Notes: generated by a model not told the origin, from the letters alone. DNA of 64,000 bases from Citrobacter telavivensis (GCA_009363175.1 CP045205.1:3968001-4032000); one strand, 5' to 3'. Numbered from the stretch's first letter, positions 1 through 9,382 are shown. A program made the numbers and translations.

Positions 1-37
1 TGCAAAACAACCCGAATGCGGTGCAGTCATTACCTGC

Positions 38-63
38 GCTCACGCTGGTTAATCAGCGTGAGC
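38..63. other. Stem-loop downstream of gsiD
   Basis: A perfect 10-bp inverted repeat (GCTCACGCTG, six-base loop, CAGCGTGAGC) lies just past the gsiD stop codon. It could end the iaaA-gsiABCD transcript or protect its 3' end. No clear U-tract follows on either strand, so it is not a classical intrinsic terminator. Confidence 0.5.
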
Positions 64-73
64 ATAAAATGGC

Positions 74-985
74 TTAGCCCTTAATCTTCGGATCCAGCGC
101 GTCGCGCAGGCCATCGCCGAGCAGATTAAATGCCAGTACCGTCAGAAAGATGGCCACTGCCGGGAACAGCGCCACGTGCGGTGCTATTACCATATCTGCC
201 CGCGCTTCATTTAGCATCGCGCCCCACTCCGGCGTCGGCGGTTGTGCGCCCAGCCCCAGAAATGACAGGCTTGCCGCTGAGATTATCGAGGTGCCAATGC
301 GCATGGTAAAAAAGACCACAATCGACGAGACGGTTCCTGGCAGGATATGGCTGAAAATAATCGTCGCATCGCTGGCACCAATGCTGCGCGCCGATTCGAT
401 AAACGTCTGCTGCTTCAGTACCAGCGTATTACCGCGTACCAGACGGGCGAACGCCGGGATGGAGAAAATCGCCACCGCGATAATCACGTTTGCGATGCCG
501 CTACCCAGCACCGCCACCACGGCAATCGCCAGCAGGATCCCTGGAAACGCAAACAGCACGTCGCAGATACGCATGATTACCCGGTCCCACCAGCCTTCAT
601 AGTAGCCCGCCAGCAGTCCCAGTACGGTGCCAATGGCCGCGCCAATCAATACCGCAAACACGCCTGCCGCCAGCGAGATTTGCGCGCCAACCAGCACGCG
701 GCTGAAGATGTCTCTGCCCAACGAATCCACGCCGAACCAGTGCATCATCGACGGTCCGTCATTCAGCCTGTCGTAATCGAAATAGTTTTCTGCATCGAAG
801 GGCGTCAGCCAACGAGCGAAGACTGCCACCAGGATAAGCAACAGCACAAACAGACCTGCAATCAGCGCCACATGCTGACGACGAAAACGTCGCCAGAATT
901 CGTGCCACGGCGTGCGCACCCGTTCGGGTTTCACCATCGGCATGGCATTTAAAATCGCCTGACGGCGCCAGTTAAGTAATCGCAT
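74..985 (-). CDS. gsiD: Glutathione ABC importer permease GsiD
   Basis: Inner-membrane permease of the glutathione importer GsiABCD, pairing with GsiC. The 303-residue protein has the length and sequence of E. coli GsiD: a cytoplasmic N-terminus with one membrane segment near residues 38-60, then five more hydrophobic segments. An EAA-type coupling loop (ESARSIGASD, in the second half) would contact the ATPase GsiA. Its start lies 2 nt after the gsiC stop, so it is the last gene of the iaaA-gsiABCD operon. The family also carries dipeptides and nickel; the glutathione assignment rests on orthology and operon context. Confidence 0.95.
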   Translation of the reverse strand: MRLLNWRRQAILNAMPMVKPERVRTPWHEFWRRFRRQHVALIAGLFVLLLILVAVFARWLTPFDAENYFDYDRLNDGPSMMHWFGVDSLGRDIFSRVLVGAQISLAAGVFAVLIGAAIGTVLGLLAGYYEGWWDRVIMRICDVLFAFPGILLAIAVVAVLGSGIANVIIAVAIFSIPAFARLVRGNTLVLKQQTFIESARSIGASDATIIFSHILPGTVSSIVVFFTMRIGTSIISAASLSFLGLGAQPPTPEWGAMLNEARADMVIAPHVALFPAVAIFLTVLAFNLLGDGLRDALDPKIKG

Positions 986-987
986 CC

Positions 988-1908
988 TTACTTGTACCTG
1001 ATAGCCGGGTTAATGGCGGCATACAGCACATCCACCACTAAGTTGATAAGAATAAATTCCAGTGAGAACAGGAGGACTTCCGCCTGAATCACCGGATAAT
1101 CACGCATCTCCACGGAGTCCACCAGCAGTCGTCCGAGACCAGGCCAGTTGAAGACCTTTTCGACCACGATAGAACCGCCGAGCAAAAAGCCGAACTGTAA
1201 CCCCATCATGGTGACGACAGGGATCATCGCATTGCGCAGTCCGTGTTTGAGCACCACCCATGTTTCACTGACCCCTTTCGCCCGGGCGGTGCGCATATAG
1301 TCTTCATTAAGCACATCGACAAACGAGGCGCGGGTAAAGCGCGCCATCACCGAGGCCACCGCCGCACCGAGAGTGACAGATGGCAGAATATAGTGCTGCC
1401 AGCTATCGGCCCCGACGGTCGGCAACCAGCCTAACTCCACGGAGAACACCTGCATCAACAACATCCCCAGCGCGAACGCCGGAAAGGAGATCCCGGTAAC
1501 GGCCAGCGTCATGCTGAGGCGATCCGGCCAGCGATTACGCCATACCGCCGCGACAATCCCCGCCGCCATACCGAACAGAACGGCCCAGATCATACTGGTC
1601 AACGTCAGCCACAGCGTAGGCATAAACCGGCTGGCGATCTCCTCCGAGACAGGTCGGCGAGAAACCATCGAGAGTCCAAAATCGCCCTGCAACACATTCG
1701 TCATGTAATGCCAGAACTGGACGTGCAGCGGCCGGTCGAGACCGAGCTGCTGACGAACCAGTTCAATCACCTGCGCGTCGGCTTCCGGCCCGGCAATCAG
1801 CCGCGCCGGGTCACCCGGCAACAGGTGGACAAATAAAAACACCAGCACCGCAACAATGAACAGGGTCGGAATCAACCCCAGCAGGCGCTTGATAATATAG
1901 TTAAGCAT
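988..1908 (-). CDS. gsiC: Glutathione ABC importer permease GsiC
   Basis: Second inner-membrane permease of GsiABCD, 306 residues, same length as in E. coli. It begins with the membrane helix typical of DppB/OppB-type permeases (MLNYIIKRLLGLIPTLF) and carries a conserved LPGDPAR periplasmic motif near residues 30-36. An EAA loop (RTARAKGVSE) lies around residues 203-212. It sits 17 nt after gsiB and 2 nt before gsiD, all on the minus strand, consistent with one transcript and coupled translation of the two permeases. Confidence 0.95.
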   Translation of the reverse strand: MLNYIIKRLLGLIPTLFIVAVLVFLFVHLLPGDPARLIAGPEADAQVIELVRQQLGLDRPLHVQFWHYMTNVLQGDFGLSMVSRRPVSEEIASRFMPTLWLTLTSMIWAVLFGMAAGIVAAVWRNRWPDRLSMTLAVTGISFPAFALGMLLMQVFSVELGWLPTVGADSWQHYILPSVTLGAAVASVMARFTRASFVDVLNEDYMRTARAKGVSETWVVLKHGLRNAMIPVVTMMGLQFGFLLGGSIVVEKVFNWPGLGRLLVDSVEMRDYPVIQAEVLLFSLEFILINLVVDVLYAAINPAIRYK

Positions 1909-1925
1909 CAGGTTTCCGCTGTGGC

Positions 1926-3464
1926 TTATTTCAAATCTGCATCATCAAAGCTGAACCCCGTATCTGGCATGATCCAGAAACCGGTCAGTTTGTTACTGTG
2001 CGCCGAGACCAGTTTTTCCACCACCAGCGGGATCCACGGCGACTCTTTCCAGACGATATCCTGCGCCGCTTTGTACAGCCGCGCTTTCTCTTGCGGATCG
2101 GTTGTTTTCAGCGCATCGGCAAGGTCGGTATCAACCTGCGGATTGCTGTAAAACGCGGTGTTAAACAGCGTTGGCGGCCAGTTTTGCGAAGCAAACAGCG
2201 GCGACAGCGCCCAGTCCGCTTCACCGGTCGAGGCCGACCAGCCGGTGTAGAACATTCTCACACCGCTCTCTTTCTGTCCTTTCCCTTCAACTTCAGACGC
2301 GCGCTGACCGGCATCCATCGCCGTCACCTGCACTTTAACCCCCACCTGCGCCAGCTGCTGCTGGGTAAACTGCAACACTTTCTGGGCGGTACTGTGATTG
2401 TGCGATGACCACAGCGTAGTGCTAAAACCGTTCGGGTAACCCGCTTCTTTCAGCAGTTCACGTGCTTTTGCCGGATCGTAAGGCCAGGCCGTGAAGCTTT
2501 GCGCATACGCAATCGACGGCGGCACCACGCCGGTCGCCGGGGTCGCGTATCCCGCAAACGCCACTTTCACCAGCGCCTGGCGGTTGATAGCGTAGTTTAA
2601 CGCCTCGCGGACTTTCGGATTGTCGAACGGCTTTTGCGTCACGTTCATACTGATGTAACGCTGCATAATCGACGGACTGGCGACCAGTTGCAGATTTTTG
2701 TTTTTCTCTAACAGCGCCGCCTGCTCGTAGGGGATCGGGAAGGCAAACTGTGCTTCTCCGGTTTGCAGCATCGCCGCACGGGTGTTGTTATCGGTGACCG
2801 GGCGCCAGGTGATGCTATCCAGCTTCGGCAATCCCGACTGCCAGTAACCGGCAAATTTCTTCACCTTCACAAAATCGGTTTGATTCCAGGTATCCAGCAC
2901 GTAAGGACCGGTGCCTACCGGGTGGAAGCCAATCTCTTTCCCGTATTTCTCCAGCGCGGCCGGTGAGATCATCGCTGTCGCCGGGTGCGCCAGGATATTA
3001 ATAAACGCGGAGAACGGCTGCTTCAGGGTGATTTTTACCGTTGCGGGATCGACGGCCTCTGTTTTGGCGATGTTCTTATACAGGTTATAACGCTTGAGGC
3101 TGTTGGCGGGATCGCTGGCACGGTCGAGGTTAATTTTCACCGCCCCGGCGTTAAAGTCGGTACCGTCCTGGAATTTTACCCCCTGACGCAGTTTGAGGGT
3201 ATACACCAGACCGTCGTCAGAGACGGTGTAACTCTCCGCCAGCACGTTCTTCAGCTTCATCTCTTTATCCAGACCAAACAGTCCCTGATAAAACGACTTC
3301 GCGACCTGCTGCGATAACGTGTCATTCGCATCATACGGATCGAGCGTGGTGAAGTTGGACCCCACCGCCACTACCACATCTTTCGCGGCAAACGCCGGGG
3401 ACGCAGCCAGCGCGGTCGTCGCGCCTAATGCCAGCAGCCAATGTCGGGCGAGCAATTTTGTCAT
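1926..3464 (-). CDS. gsiB: Glutathione-binding periplasmic protein GsiB
   Basis: Periplasmic solute-binding protein (SBP family 5) that captures glutathione and delivers it to GsiCD. The ATG at 3464 gives 512 residues, as in E. coli, opens directly into a Sec signal peptide (MTKLLARH, hydrophobic core, cleavage after AFA near residue 26) and has an AGGAGA ribosome site 8 nt upstream. An in-frame ATG 24 codons earlier would spoil the signal peptide and overlap gsiA, so it is rejected. The mature protein keeps the family 5 signature region (DATVKITLKQPFSAF and GTGPYVLDTW). Confidence 0.95.
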   Translation of the reverse strand: MTKLLARHWLLALGATTALAASPAFAAKDVVVAVGSNFTTLDPYDANDTLSQQVAKSFYQGLFGLDKEMKLKNVLAESYTVSDDGLVYTLKLRQGVKFQDGTDFNAGAVKINLDRASDPANSLKRYNLYKNIAKTEAVDPATVKITLKQPFSAFINILAHPATAMISPAALEKYGKEIGFHPVGTGPYVLDTWNQTDFVKVKKFAGYWQSGLPKLDSITWRPVTDNNTRAAMLQTGEAQFAFPIPYEQAALLEKNKNLQLVASPSIMQRYISMNVTQKPFDNPKVREALNYAINRQALVKVAFAGYATPATGVVPPSIAYAQSFTAWPYDPAKARELLKEAGYPNGFSTTLWSSHNHSTAQKVLQFTQQQLAQVGVKVQVTAMDAGQRASEVEGKGQKESGVRMFYTGWSASTGEADWALSPLFASQNWPPTLFNTAFYSNPQVDTDLADALKTTDPQEKARLYKAAQDIVWKESPWIPLVVEKLVSAHSNKLTGFWIMPDTGFSFDDADLK

Positions 3465-3492
3465 CTTTTTTCTCCTGAACCCTGCCTGAATG

Positions 3493-5364
3493 TTATAAGC
3501 GCGATAGCGCATTTTCTCGTTGTGGACGCGCGACATAATGTCCGGGCCCGACTAACTGCAATGAAACAGGTGCTGGCGCTTCACCGCGCCGGTAAATGTT
3601 GCTCGGCAGCTCATCCGACAGCAGCACCCGCTGCGGTCGGGGATGTCCGGGGTCGGCAACCGGAACCGCCGCCATGAGCTTACGGGTATACGGATGCTGC
3701 GGATCCTCAAACAGCGCGGCGCGCGGACCAATCTCCACAATCTGCCCCATGTGCATCACCGCAACGCGGTGGCTGATCCGCTCAACAACGGCCATGTCAT
3801 GCGAGATGAACAGCCAGGCGATCCCCAGTTCCCGCTGCAAATCGAGCAACAGGTTGATGATTTGTCCGCGAATCGACACATCCAGCGCGGAGACCGATTC
3901 ATCGGCAATAATGACTTTAGGATTGAGCGCCAGCGCGCGGGCAATGCAGATCCGCTGACGCTGCCCGCCGGAAAACTCATGCGGGTAGCGCCACGCATGT
4001 TCAGGTTGCAGCCCGACGCGCTCCAGCAACCACGCCACGCGATCGGCCGCCGCCTTACCCTGCAATAAACCGTGGACGCGCAGCGGCTCCATGATGGAAT
4101 ACCCCACGGTTTGCCGTGGGTCGAGCGAGGCGTAAGGATCCTGAAAAATAAACTGAATATCGCGGCGCAAAGGCTGTAATTGACTGTCGGACAGCGTATC
4201 GATTCGCTGACCGTTAAAAATAATCTCGCCGGACTGCGATTCCACCAGGCGCAGTAGCGCACGTCCGGTCGTCGATTTGCCGCAGCCCGATTCGCCGACC
4301 AGCGACAGCGTCTCACCGGGCCAGAGATCAAAGCTGACATTTTCCACCGCGTGTACTTCGCGGGTCACTCGATTAAGAACGCCGCTGCGTAACGGAAAAC
4401 GGGTGACCAGGTTGCGAACCTGCAAAATGGGCTCTCCCTCAACCACCGTATTTTGATCGACGGGTCGCTCCTGCTTTTCCGGCGCACTCAGGGAGATAAC
4501 CGGGAAGCGGCGCGGATAAGGCAGACCTTTCATCGCCCCGAGTTGTGGTACCGCCGCTAATAACGACTGCGTGTAGGGATGCTGCGGCGAGCGGAAAATC
4601 TGTTCCACACTGCCGGTCTCCACGCCCTCCCCCTGGTACATTACCAGCACACGGTCGGCGACATCCGCCACCACGCCCATGTCGTGAGTAATGAAAATCA
4701 CCCCCATCGACATCTCTTGTTGCAGAACTTTGATCAGTTGCAGGATCTGCGCCTGAATCGTGACGTCCAGCGCGGTTGTCGGTTCATCGGCAATCAGCAC
4801 CGCCGGACGACAGGAGAGCGCCATCGCAATCATCACCCGCTGGCGCATACCGCCGGAAAGCTGATGGGGGTAGCGCGAAAGAATTGCTTTCGCCTCTGGA
4901 ATGCGAACCTGATCGAGCATCCGCTTGGCCTCCGCCATCGCCGCTTCACGCCCCGCCCCTTGATGCAGGCGGATGGACTCGGCAATTTGCTCTCCTACGG
5001 TAAACACCGGGTTGAGCGACGTCATTGGCTCCTGGAAGATCATGGCGATATCGGCACCCCGCACCCGCTGAAGCTGCGACGTGCTCTGTTCGCCCAGTTC
5101 AATCACCTCACGGTTACGGCGGCGCAGCAGCATCTGCTCACACTGAACCTCACCACCAGACTGTTCAATCAGTCGCATCAGCGACAGCGCGGTGACCGAT
5201 TTTCCCGAACCGGACTCACCGACAATCGCCAGCGTCTCGCCGCGCCTGAGACGAAACGACAGGTTCCGCACCGCCTCAGTACGCTGCTGGTCCTGTTGAA
5301 AGGCAATATTCAGATTGCTGACAGCCAGCACGTCGCTGACGTCAAGCGCATCACTGTGTGGCAA
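3493..5364 (-). CDS. gsiA: Glutathione ABC importer double ATPase GsiA
   Basis: Energises GsiCD import. One chain holds two ABC modules in tandem: the first has Walker A GESGSGKS and signature LSGGMRQR, the second Walker A GESGCGKS and signature FSGGQRQR, each followed by an OppD-type C-terminal oligopeptide-transporter segment. The start chosen is a TTG at 5364 preceded by a GGGGA ribosome site. It gives exactly the 623 residues of the E. coli protein, whereas the longer ATG frame runs back into iaaA. The TTG start overlaps the 3' end of iaaA by 14 nt, which suggests translational coupling and limited initiation. Confidence 0.93.
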   Translation of the reverse strand: MPHSDALDVSDVLAVSNLNIAFQQDQQRTEAVRNLSFRLRRGETLAIVGESGSGKSVTALSLMRLIEQSGGEVQCEQMLLRRRNREVIELGEQSTSQLQRVRGADIAMIFQEPMTSLNPVFTVGEQIAESIRLHQGAGREAAMAEAKRMLDQVRIPEAKAILSRYPHQLSGGMRQRVMIAMALSCRPAVLIADEPTTALDVTIQAQILQLIKVLQQEMSMGVIFITHDMGVVADVADRVLVMYQGEGVETGSVEQIFRSPQHPYTQSLLAAVPQLGAMKGLPYPRRFPVISLSAPEKQERPVDQNTVVEGEPILQVRNLVTRFPLRSGVLNRVTREVHAVENVSFDLWPGETLSLVGESGCGKSTTGRALLRLVESQSGEIIFNGQRIDTLSDSQLQPLRRDIQFIFQDPYASLDPRQTVGYSIMEPLRVHGLLQGKAAADRVAWLLERVGLQPEHAWRYPHEFSGGQRQRICIARALALNPKVIIADESVSALDVSIRGQIINLLLDLQRELGIAWLFISHDMAVVERISHRVAVMHMGQIVEIGPRAALFEDPQHPYTRKLMAAVPVADPGHPRPQRVLLSDELPSNIYRRGEAPAPVSLQLVGPGHYVARPQRENALSRL

Positions 5365-6316
5365 CGGTGTCCCCTTTTTCCCGGTAGATCCCGGTCGTTG
5401 GTGTATCCCCGGCATAACCCCAGGCGCGATACATTCCTTCGCAATTAAACGGCAAGGCCACATTTCCCTCATGATCGATGGCGATAAGCCCGCCACTCCC
5501 ACCCAGCGCCGGTAATTTCTCCATTACCACCCGCTCGCAGGCCTCCGATAAGCTCAGACCACCGTAGTCCATCAACGCGGCAATGTCATAGGCGGCCAGC
5601 GCGCGGATGAACACTTCACCCGTACCGGTGCAGGAAACCGCCACGCTGGCATTATTGGCATAACAACCCGCGCCCACGAGCGGACTGTCGCCGACGCGCC
5701 CCGGTAGTTTGTTGGTCATGCCTCCTGTCGATGTCGCCGCCGCCAGATTGCCGTGGACATCCAGCGCCACCGCGCCCACGGTGCCCATTTTTTTGCCTTC
5801 ATCGAGCGGTGCGCCGCTGTGATCCAGCACGGTTTCGCCGCTCGAACGCGCGGCCAGCAGTTGTTCATAACGTTCAGGCGTTGAAAAGAGATCCGCAGAG
5901 ACAAGTTCCATCCCCTGCCTGGCCGCAAATTTTTCTGCCCCCGCACCAATCATCATGACATGCGGGCTGTGCTCCATCACCAGTCGGGCAGCGAGAATCG
6001 GGTTACGCAAATGGCTGACTCCCGCCACTGCCCCGGCTTTCAGGGTATTGCCATCCATGACGCAGGCATCCAGTTCATGGGTCTCGTCACGGGTATACAC
6101 CGCGCCGATCCCGGCATTAAACAGCGGGCACTCTTCAAGCAGTCGCACGGCTTCGGTGACCACGTCCAGCGCGCTTTCTCCCGCTTCCAGCATCTTTTGC
6201 CCGGCGTCGACAATGTCGGAAAGCGCCTGGATATAGCGTAATTCCTGCTCCTGGCTCATCTGCGCGCGGGTAATCGCCCCGGCGCCGCCGTGAATTGCAA
6301 TAACTGCTTTGCCCAT
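5351..6316 (-). CDS. iaaA: Isoaspartyl peptidase / L-asparaginase IaaA
   Basis: Ntn-hydrolase of the plant-type asparaginase family; cleaves beta-aspartyl dipeptides and asparagine. It is made as a precursor and autocleaves before a threonine that becomes the nucleophile. The cleavage motif KKMGTVGAVALD places this residue at Thr179, the position known for E. coli EcAIII. Substrate-site motifs GRVGDSP and GTGE follow. 321 residues, full length. It heads the gsi operon, linking peptide hydrolysis with glutathione import. The leader toward moeA (6317-6500) must hold divergent promoters; I could not place them with confidence. Confidence 0.95.
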   Translation of the reverse strand: MGKAVIAIHGGAGAITRAQMSQEQELRYIQALSDIVDAGQKMLEAGESALDVVTEAVRLLEECPLFNAGIGAVYTRDETHELDACVMDGNTLKAGAVAGVSHLRNPILAARLVMEHSPHVMMIGAGAEKFAARQGMELVSADLFSTPERYEQLLAARSSGETVLDHSGAPLDEGKKMGTVGAVALDVHGNLAAATSTGGMTNKLPGRVGDSPLVGAGCYANNASVAVSCTGTGEVFIRALAAYDIAALMDYGGLSLSEACERVVMEKLPALGGSGGLIAIDHEGNVALPFNCEGMYRAWGYAGDTPTTGIYREKGDTVATQ

Positions 6317-6500
6317 GTTTGTCGTCCGTCTTCTACAAATATCAGAATTTTGTAGACTTATTGATTCGATTTTTGACTATAGAAAGATGCGATTAGCATG
6401 TAAAGCGTTCACATTCTTTCTAAGTCCGAGGTGGCATACAGTCCCCTCGTGTTTTCTGACATAATAGGCGGATTCGATTTTGCCCCGCAGGAGTGTTTTC

Positions 6501-7736
6501 ATGGAATTTACCGCCGGACTGATGCCGCTGGAAACGGCGCTTACCGAAATGTTATCGCGTGTTACCCCACTGACTGCCGTTGAGACGCTGCCGCTGGTGC
6601 AGTGCTTTGGCCGTATTCTGGCGACCGACGTGGTTTCGCCGCTCGACGTGCCGGGTTTCGATAACTCGGCGATGGACGGCTATGCGGTGCGACTGGCCGA
6701 TCTCGCCAGCGGACAGCCGCTGTCGGTCGCCGGTAAAGCGTTCGCCGGTCAACCGTTCCAGGGAGAATGGCCTGTGGGGAGCTGCATTCGCATTATGACC
6801 GGCGCGCCGGTACCGGCGGGATGTGACGCCGTGGTGATGCAGGAGCAGACGGAACAGACTGATGACGGCGTGCGTTTTACCGCCGACGTCCGCGGCGGGC
6901 AAAACATCCGCCATCGTGGCGAAGACATTAAACAAAATGCGGTGGTTTTCCCTGCCGGTACGCGCCTGACCACCGGCGAACTGCCGGTGCTGGCATCGCT
7001 CGGTATTGCCGACGTCCAGGTCGTGCGGAAAGTCCGCGTCGCGCTGTTCTCGACCGGTGATGAACTGCAGCTGCCGGGACAACCGCTCGGCGAAGGCCAG
7101 ATTTATGATACCAACCGCCTGACCGTGCATCTGATGCTGCAACAGTTGGGTTGCGACGTGATCAATTTAGGCATCATCCGCGATGACCCGCACGCTCTGC
7201 GCACGGCGTTTATCGAAGCCGACAGCCAGGCGGATGTGGTGATTAGCTCCGGCGGCGTGTCGGTGGGTGAAGCCGATTACACCAAAACCATCCTTGAAGA
7301 GCTGGGCGAAATCGCCTTCTGGAAGCTGGCAATCAAACCCGGCAAACCGTTCGCCTTCGGCAAACTGAGCAACAGTTGGTTCTGCGGATTGCCGGGTAAC
7401 CCGGTGTCAGCGGCGCTGACGTTCTACCAACTGGTTCAGCCGTTGCTGGCGAAGCTGAGCGGCAACGCGGCCAGCGGGTTACCTGCACGCCAGCGTGTGC
7501 GTACCACCTCACGGCTGAAGAAAACGCCGGGTCGTCTCGATTTCCAGCGCGGCGTGCTCCAGCGCACCGCCAACGGCGAGCTGGAGGTGAGCACCACGGG
7601 TCATCAGGGTTCACACGTCTTCAGTTCCTTCAGTCAGGGGAACTGCTTCATTGTGCTGGAGCGCGATCGCGGTAACGTTGAAGCCGGTGAATGGGTGGAA
7701 GTCGAGCCCTTCAATGCGCTGTTCGGAGGCCTCTGA
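6501..7736 (+). CDS. moeA: Molybdopterin molybdenumtransferase MoeA
   Basis: Inserts molybdate into adenylated molybdopterin, the last common step of Mo cofactor synthesis, in the cytoplasm. 411 residues from the ATG at 6501, which has a CAGGAG ribosome site; an in-frame ATG 7 codons upstream is less likely. Visible motifs: NSAMDGYA near residue 59, MTGAPVP near residue 100, the MPT-binding core STGDEL and SSGGVSVGEADYT, and GLPGNPVSA. The stop overlaps the moeB start (TGATG), so the two are co-translated. Divergent from iaaA. Confidence 0.96.
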   Translation: MEFTAGLMPLETALTEMLSRVTPLTAVETLPLVQCFGRILATDVVSPLDVPGFDNSAMDGYAVRLADLASGQPLSVAGKAFAGQPFQGEWPVGSCIRIMTGAPVPAGCDAVVMQEQTEQTDDGVRFTADVRGGQNIRHRGEDIKQNAVVFPAGTRLTTGELPVLASLGIADVQVVRKVRVALFSTGDELQLPGQPLGEGQIYDTNRLTVHLMLQQLGCDVINLGIIRDDPHALRTAFIEADSQADVVISSGGVSVGEADYTKTILEELGEIAFWKLAIKPGKPFAFGKLSNSWFCGLPGNPVSAALTFYQLVQPLLAKLSGNAASGLPARQRVRTTSRLKKTPGRLDFQRGVLQRTANGELEVSTTGHQGSHVFSSFSQGNCFIVLERDRGNVEAGEWVEVEPFNALFGGL

Positions 7737-8494
7737 TGGCGGAACTCAGCGATCAGGAGATGCTGCGTTACAATCGGCAGATAATCCTGCGCGGCTTTGA
7801 CTTTGACGGGCAGGAAGCGCTGAAGGAAGCCAACGTGCTGGTTGTCGGTCTCGGTGGGCTGGGCTGCGCGTCCTCGCAGTATCTGGCGAGCGCTGGCGTC
7901 GGCCACCTGACGCTGCTCGATTTTGACACCGTGTCGCTGTCGAATCTACAGCGCCAGACGCTACACAGCGATGCGACCCTCGGCCAGCCGAAAGTGGAAT
8001 CGGCGCATGCGGCGCTGAGCCGTATTAATCCGCACGTGGCTATCACTGCGGTTAATGCGCTGCTGGACGAGACCGCCCTTCGGACACTTATCGCCGAACA
8101 CGATCTGGTGCTGGACTGCACCGATAACGTCGCGATTCGTAATCAGCTCAATGCCGGTTGTTACGCGGCAAGAGTCCCGCTGATTTCTGGCGCGGCGATC
8201 CGCATGGAAGGTCAGGTTACCGTCTTTACCTACAAAGAGGGTGAGCCCTGCTATCGCTGCCTGAGCCGTCTGTTTGGTGAAAATGCATTAACCTGCGTGG
8301 AGGCGGGGGTGATGGCGCCGCTGATTGGCGTGATTGGGTCGCTACAGGCGATGGAAGCCATTAAGCTGCTGGCGCATTATGGTCAGCCAGCGTCGGGGAA
8401 AATCGTCATGTACGACGCCATGACCTGCCAGTTCCGCGAAATGAAGCTGATGCGAAATCCGGGCTGCGAGGTGTGTGGGGAAGCCTCATCCTGA
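7736..8494 (+). CDS. moeB: Molybdopterin-synthase adenylyltransferase MoeB
   Basis: Activates the C-terminal glycine of MoaD by adenylation so that sulfur can be loaded for dithiolene formation. E1-like/ThiF fold: nucleotide-binding VVGLGGLGC near residues 33-41, and two zinc CxxC pairs (CYRC and CEVC). 252 residues, slightly longer at the C-terminus than the 249 of E. coli. The ATG shares its A with the moeA stop, with GGAGG just upstream inside moeA, so this start is secure. Its substrate MoaD is encoded at 60449-60694 of this window. Confidence 0.96.
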   Translation: MAELSDQEMLRYNRQIILRGFDFDGQEALKEANVLVVGLGGLGCASSQYLASAGVGHLTLLDFDTVSLSNLQRQTLHSDATLGQPKVESAHAALSRINPHVAITAVNALLDETALRTLIAEHDLVLDCTDNVAIRNQLNAGCYAARVPLISGAAIRMEGQVTVFTYKEGEPCYRCLSRLFGENALTCVEAGVMAPLIGVIGSLQAMEAIKLLAHYGQPASGKIVMYDAMTCQFREMKLMRNPGCEVCGEASS

Positions 8495-8504
8495 TCGGAT
8501 TGTA

Positions 8505-8576
8505 AGCCGGATAAGCGTCGCGCCATCAGGCAATGACGGCGCGAATTGCCGGATGATGGCGTTGCCTTATCCGGCC
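8505..8576. repeat. REP/BIME between moeB and fsaA
   Basis: Two opposed REP-type palindromes (GCCGGATAAGCG...CCATCAGGCA, then TTGCCGGATGATGGC...CTTATCCGGCC) fill the gap between the convergent ends of moeB and fsaA. Such elements commonly stabilise 3' ends or act as gyrase or IHF sites. Confidence 0.85.
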
Positions 8577-8588
8577 AACAACGACAAC

Positions 8589-9251
8589 TTACAGCGACGA
8601 ACGCCCAAAGGCGCTCTGCCAGTCGTGCTCAAACTTCGCCACCGCCGCATCGACAGCCGGAGAGCTAATCAACTGTTGGGCAACGTCCAGCGGTAAGGTG
8701 ATGGATTCACAGCCCGCCAGCAGACAATCCAGTGCCTGACGCGGCGTCTTGAAACTGGCTGCCAGCACTTTGGCATGCGGCGCGTGCATCTTCAGCAAAT
8801 TCTGCAAATCGGTAACGGTCTGAATGCCATCGCCACCCTGCGCATCCACGCGGTTGACGTAAGGCGCAACATACTCCGCCCCCGCCAGTGCCGACAGCAG
8901 GCCCTGTGCCGCACCGTACACCGCCGTTCCCAGCGTCGGAATACCTTCCTCTTTAAGCAACTTGATCGCCGCCAGACCTTCCGCCGTGACGGGCACTTTC
9001 ACGACGATATCAGGAATGATCCCACGCAGTTTACGCGCATCACTCACCATCCCTTCTGCCGTTGTCGCCATCACCTGAGCAAATAAACGCCCCTGCCCCC
9101 CCATTGCTTCATGCAATTGTGGCAGTAAGACGTCCAGCGTTTTTTTACCCGCCGCAACAATACTGGGGTTTGTGGTCACGCCCGCCAGCGGGAAAATTCG
9201 CGCCAGTGCTTTCACCGCGTCAACGTCGGACGTATCCAGATAGAGTTCCAT
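8589..9251 (-). CDS. fsaA: Fructose-6-phosphate aldolase FsaA
   Basis: Class I aldolase of the transaldolase family, 220 residues. It cleaves fructose 6-phosphate, and more efficiently 1-deoxy ketose analogues, to glyceraldehyde 3-phosphate plus dihydroxyacetone or hydroxyacetone. The Schiff-base lysine is Lys85 in VVKVPVTAEG; TTNPS near residues 26-30 forms the phosphate/active-site strand. The ATG at 9251 has GAGGAA upstream; an ATG two codons earlier is less likely. It is divergent from pflE across a 131-bp region holding the shared palindrome. Its pairing with pflEF fits the reported anhydroglucitol 6-phosphate pathway, where the aldolase would take the radical enzyme's product. Confidence 0.94.
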   Translation of the reverse strand: MELYLDTSDVDAVKALARIFPLAGVTTNPSIVAAGKKTLDVLLPQLHEAMGGQGRLFAQVMATTAEGMVSDARKLRGIIPDIVVKVPVTAEGLAAIKLLKEEGIPTLGTAVYGAAQGLLSALAGAEYVAPYVNRVDAQGGDGIQTVTDLQNLLKMHAPHAKVLAASFKTPRQALDCLLAGCESITLPLDVAQQLISSPAVDAAVAKFEHDWQSAFGRSSL

Positions 9252-9313
9252 AATCATTCCTCAACGACTAGTTTGCATAAAAGAAAGATACCACGGCAAA
9301 ACCTCTCGGTTAG

Positions 9314-9327
9314 TTGACGCACGTCAA
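9314..9327. promoter_or_regulatory. FNR-like site upstream of pflE
   Basis: TTGAC-N4-GTCAA, a perfect dyad with the spacing of the FNR box (TTGAT-N4-ATCAA) and one change per half. Anaerobic control would make sense for an oxygen-sensitive glycyl radical enzyme. The FNR assignment is inferred from pattern only. Confidence 0.4.
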
Positions 9328-9328
9328 C

Positions 9329-9350
9329 ATAACTTTCATTCGAAAGTTAT
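9329..9350. promoter_or_regulatory. 22-bp palindromic operator between fsaA and pflE
   Basis: A perfect palindrome: half-site ATAACTTTC, centre ATTC, half-site GAAAGTTAT. It lies 32 nt before the pflE start and 77 nt before fsaA. A copy with one mismatch in the half-sites occurs before ybiU (18157-18178) and a degenerate copy before supH (12806-12827). The protein that binds is unknown. The pattern resembles DeoR-family operators, but that is a guess. Confidence 0.7.
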
Positions 9351-9382
9351 TTAATCTTTATACGAAACACGAGAGGCCGTTT

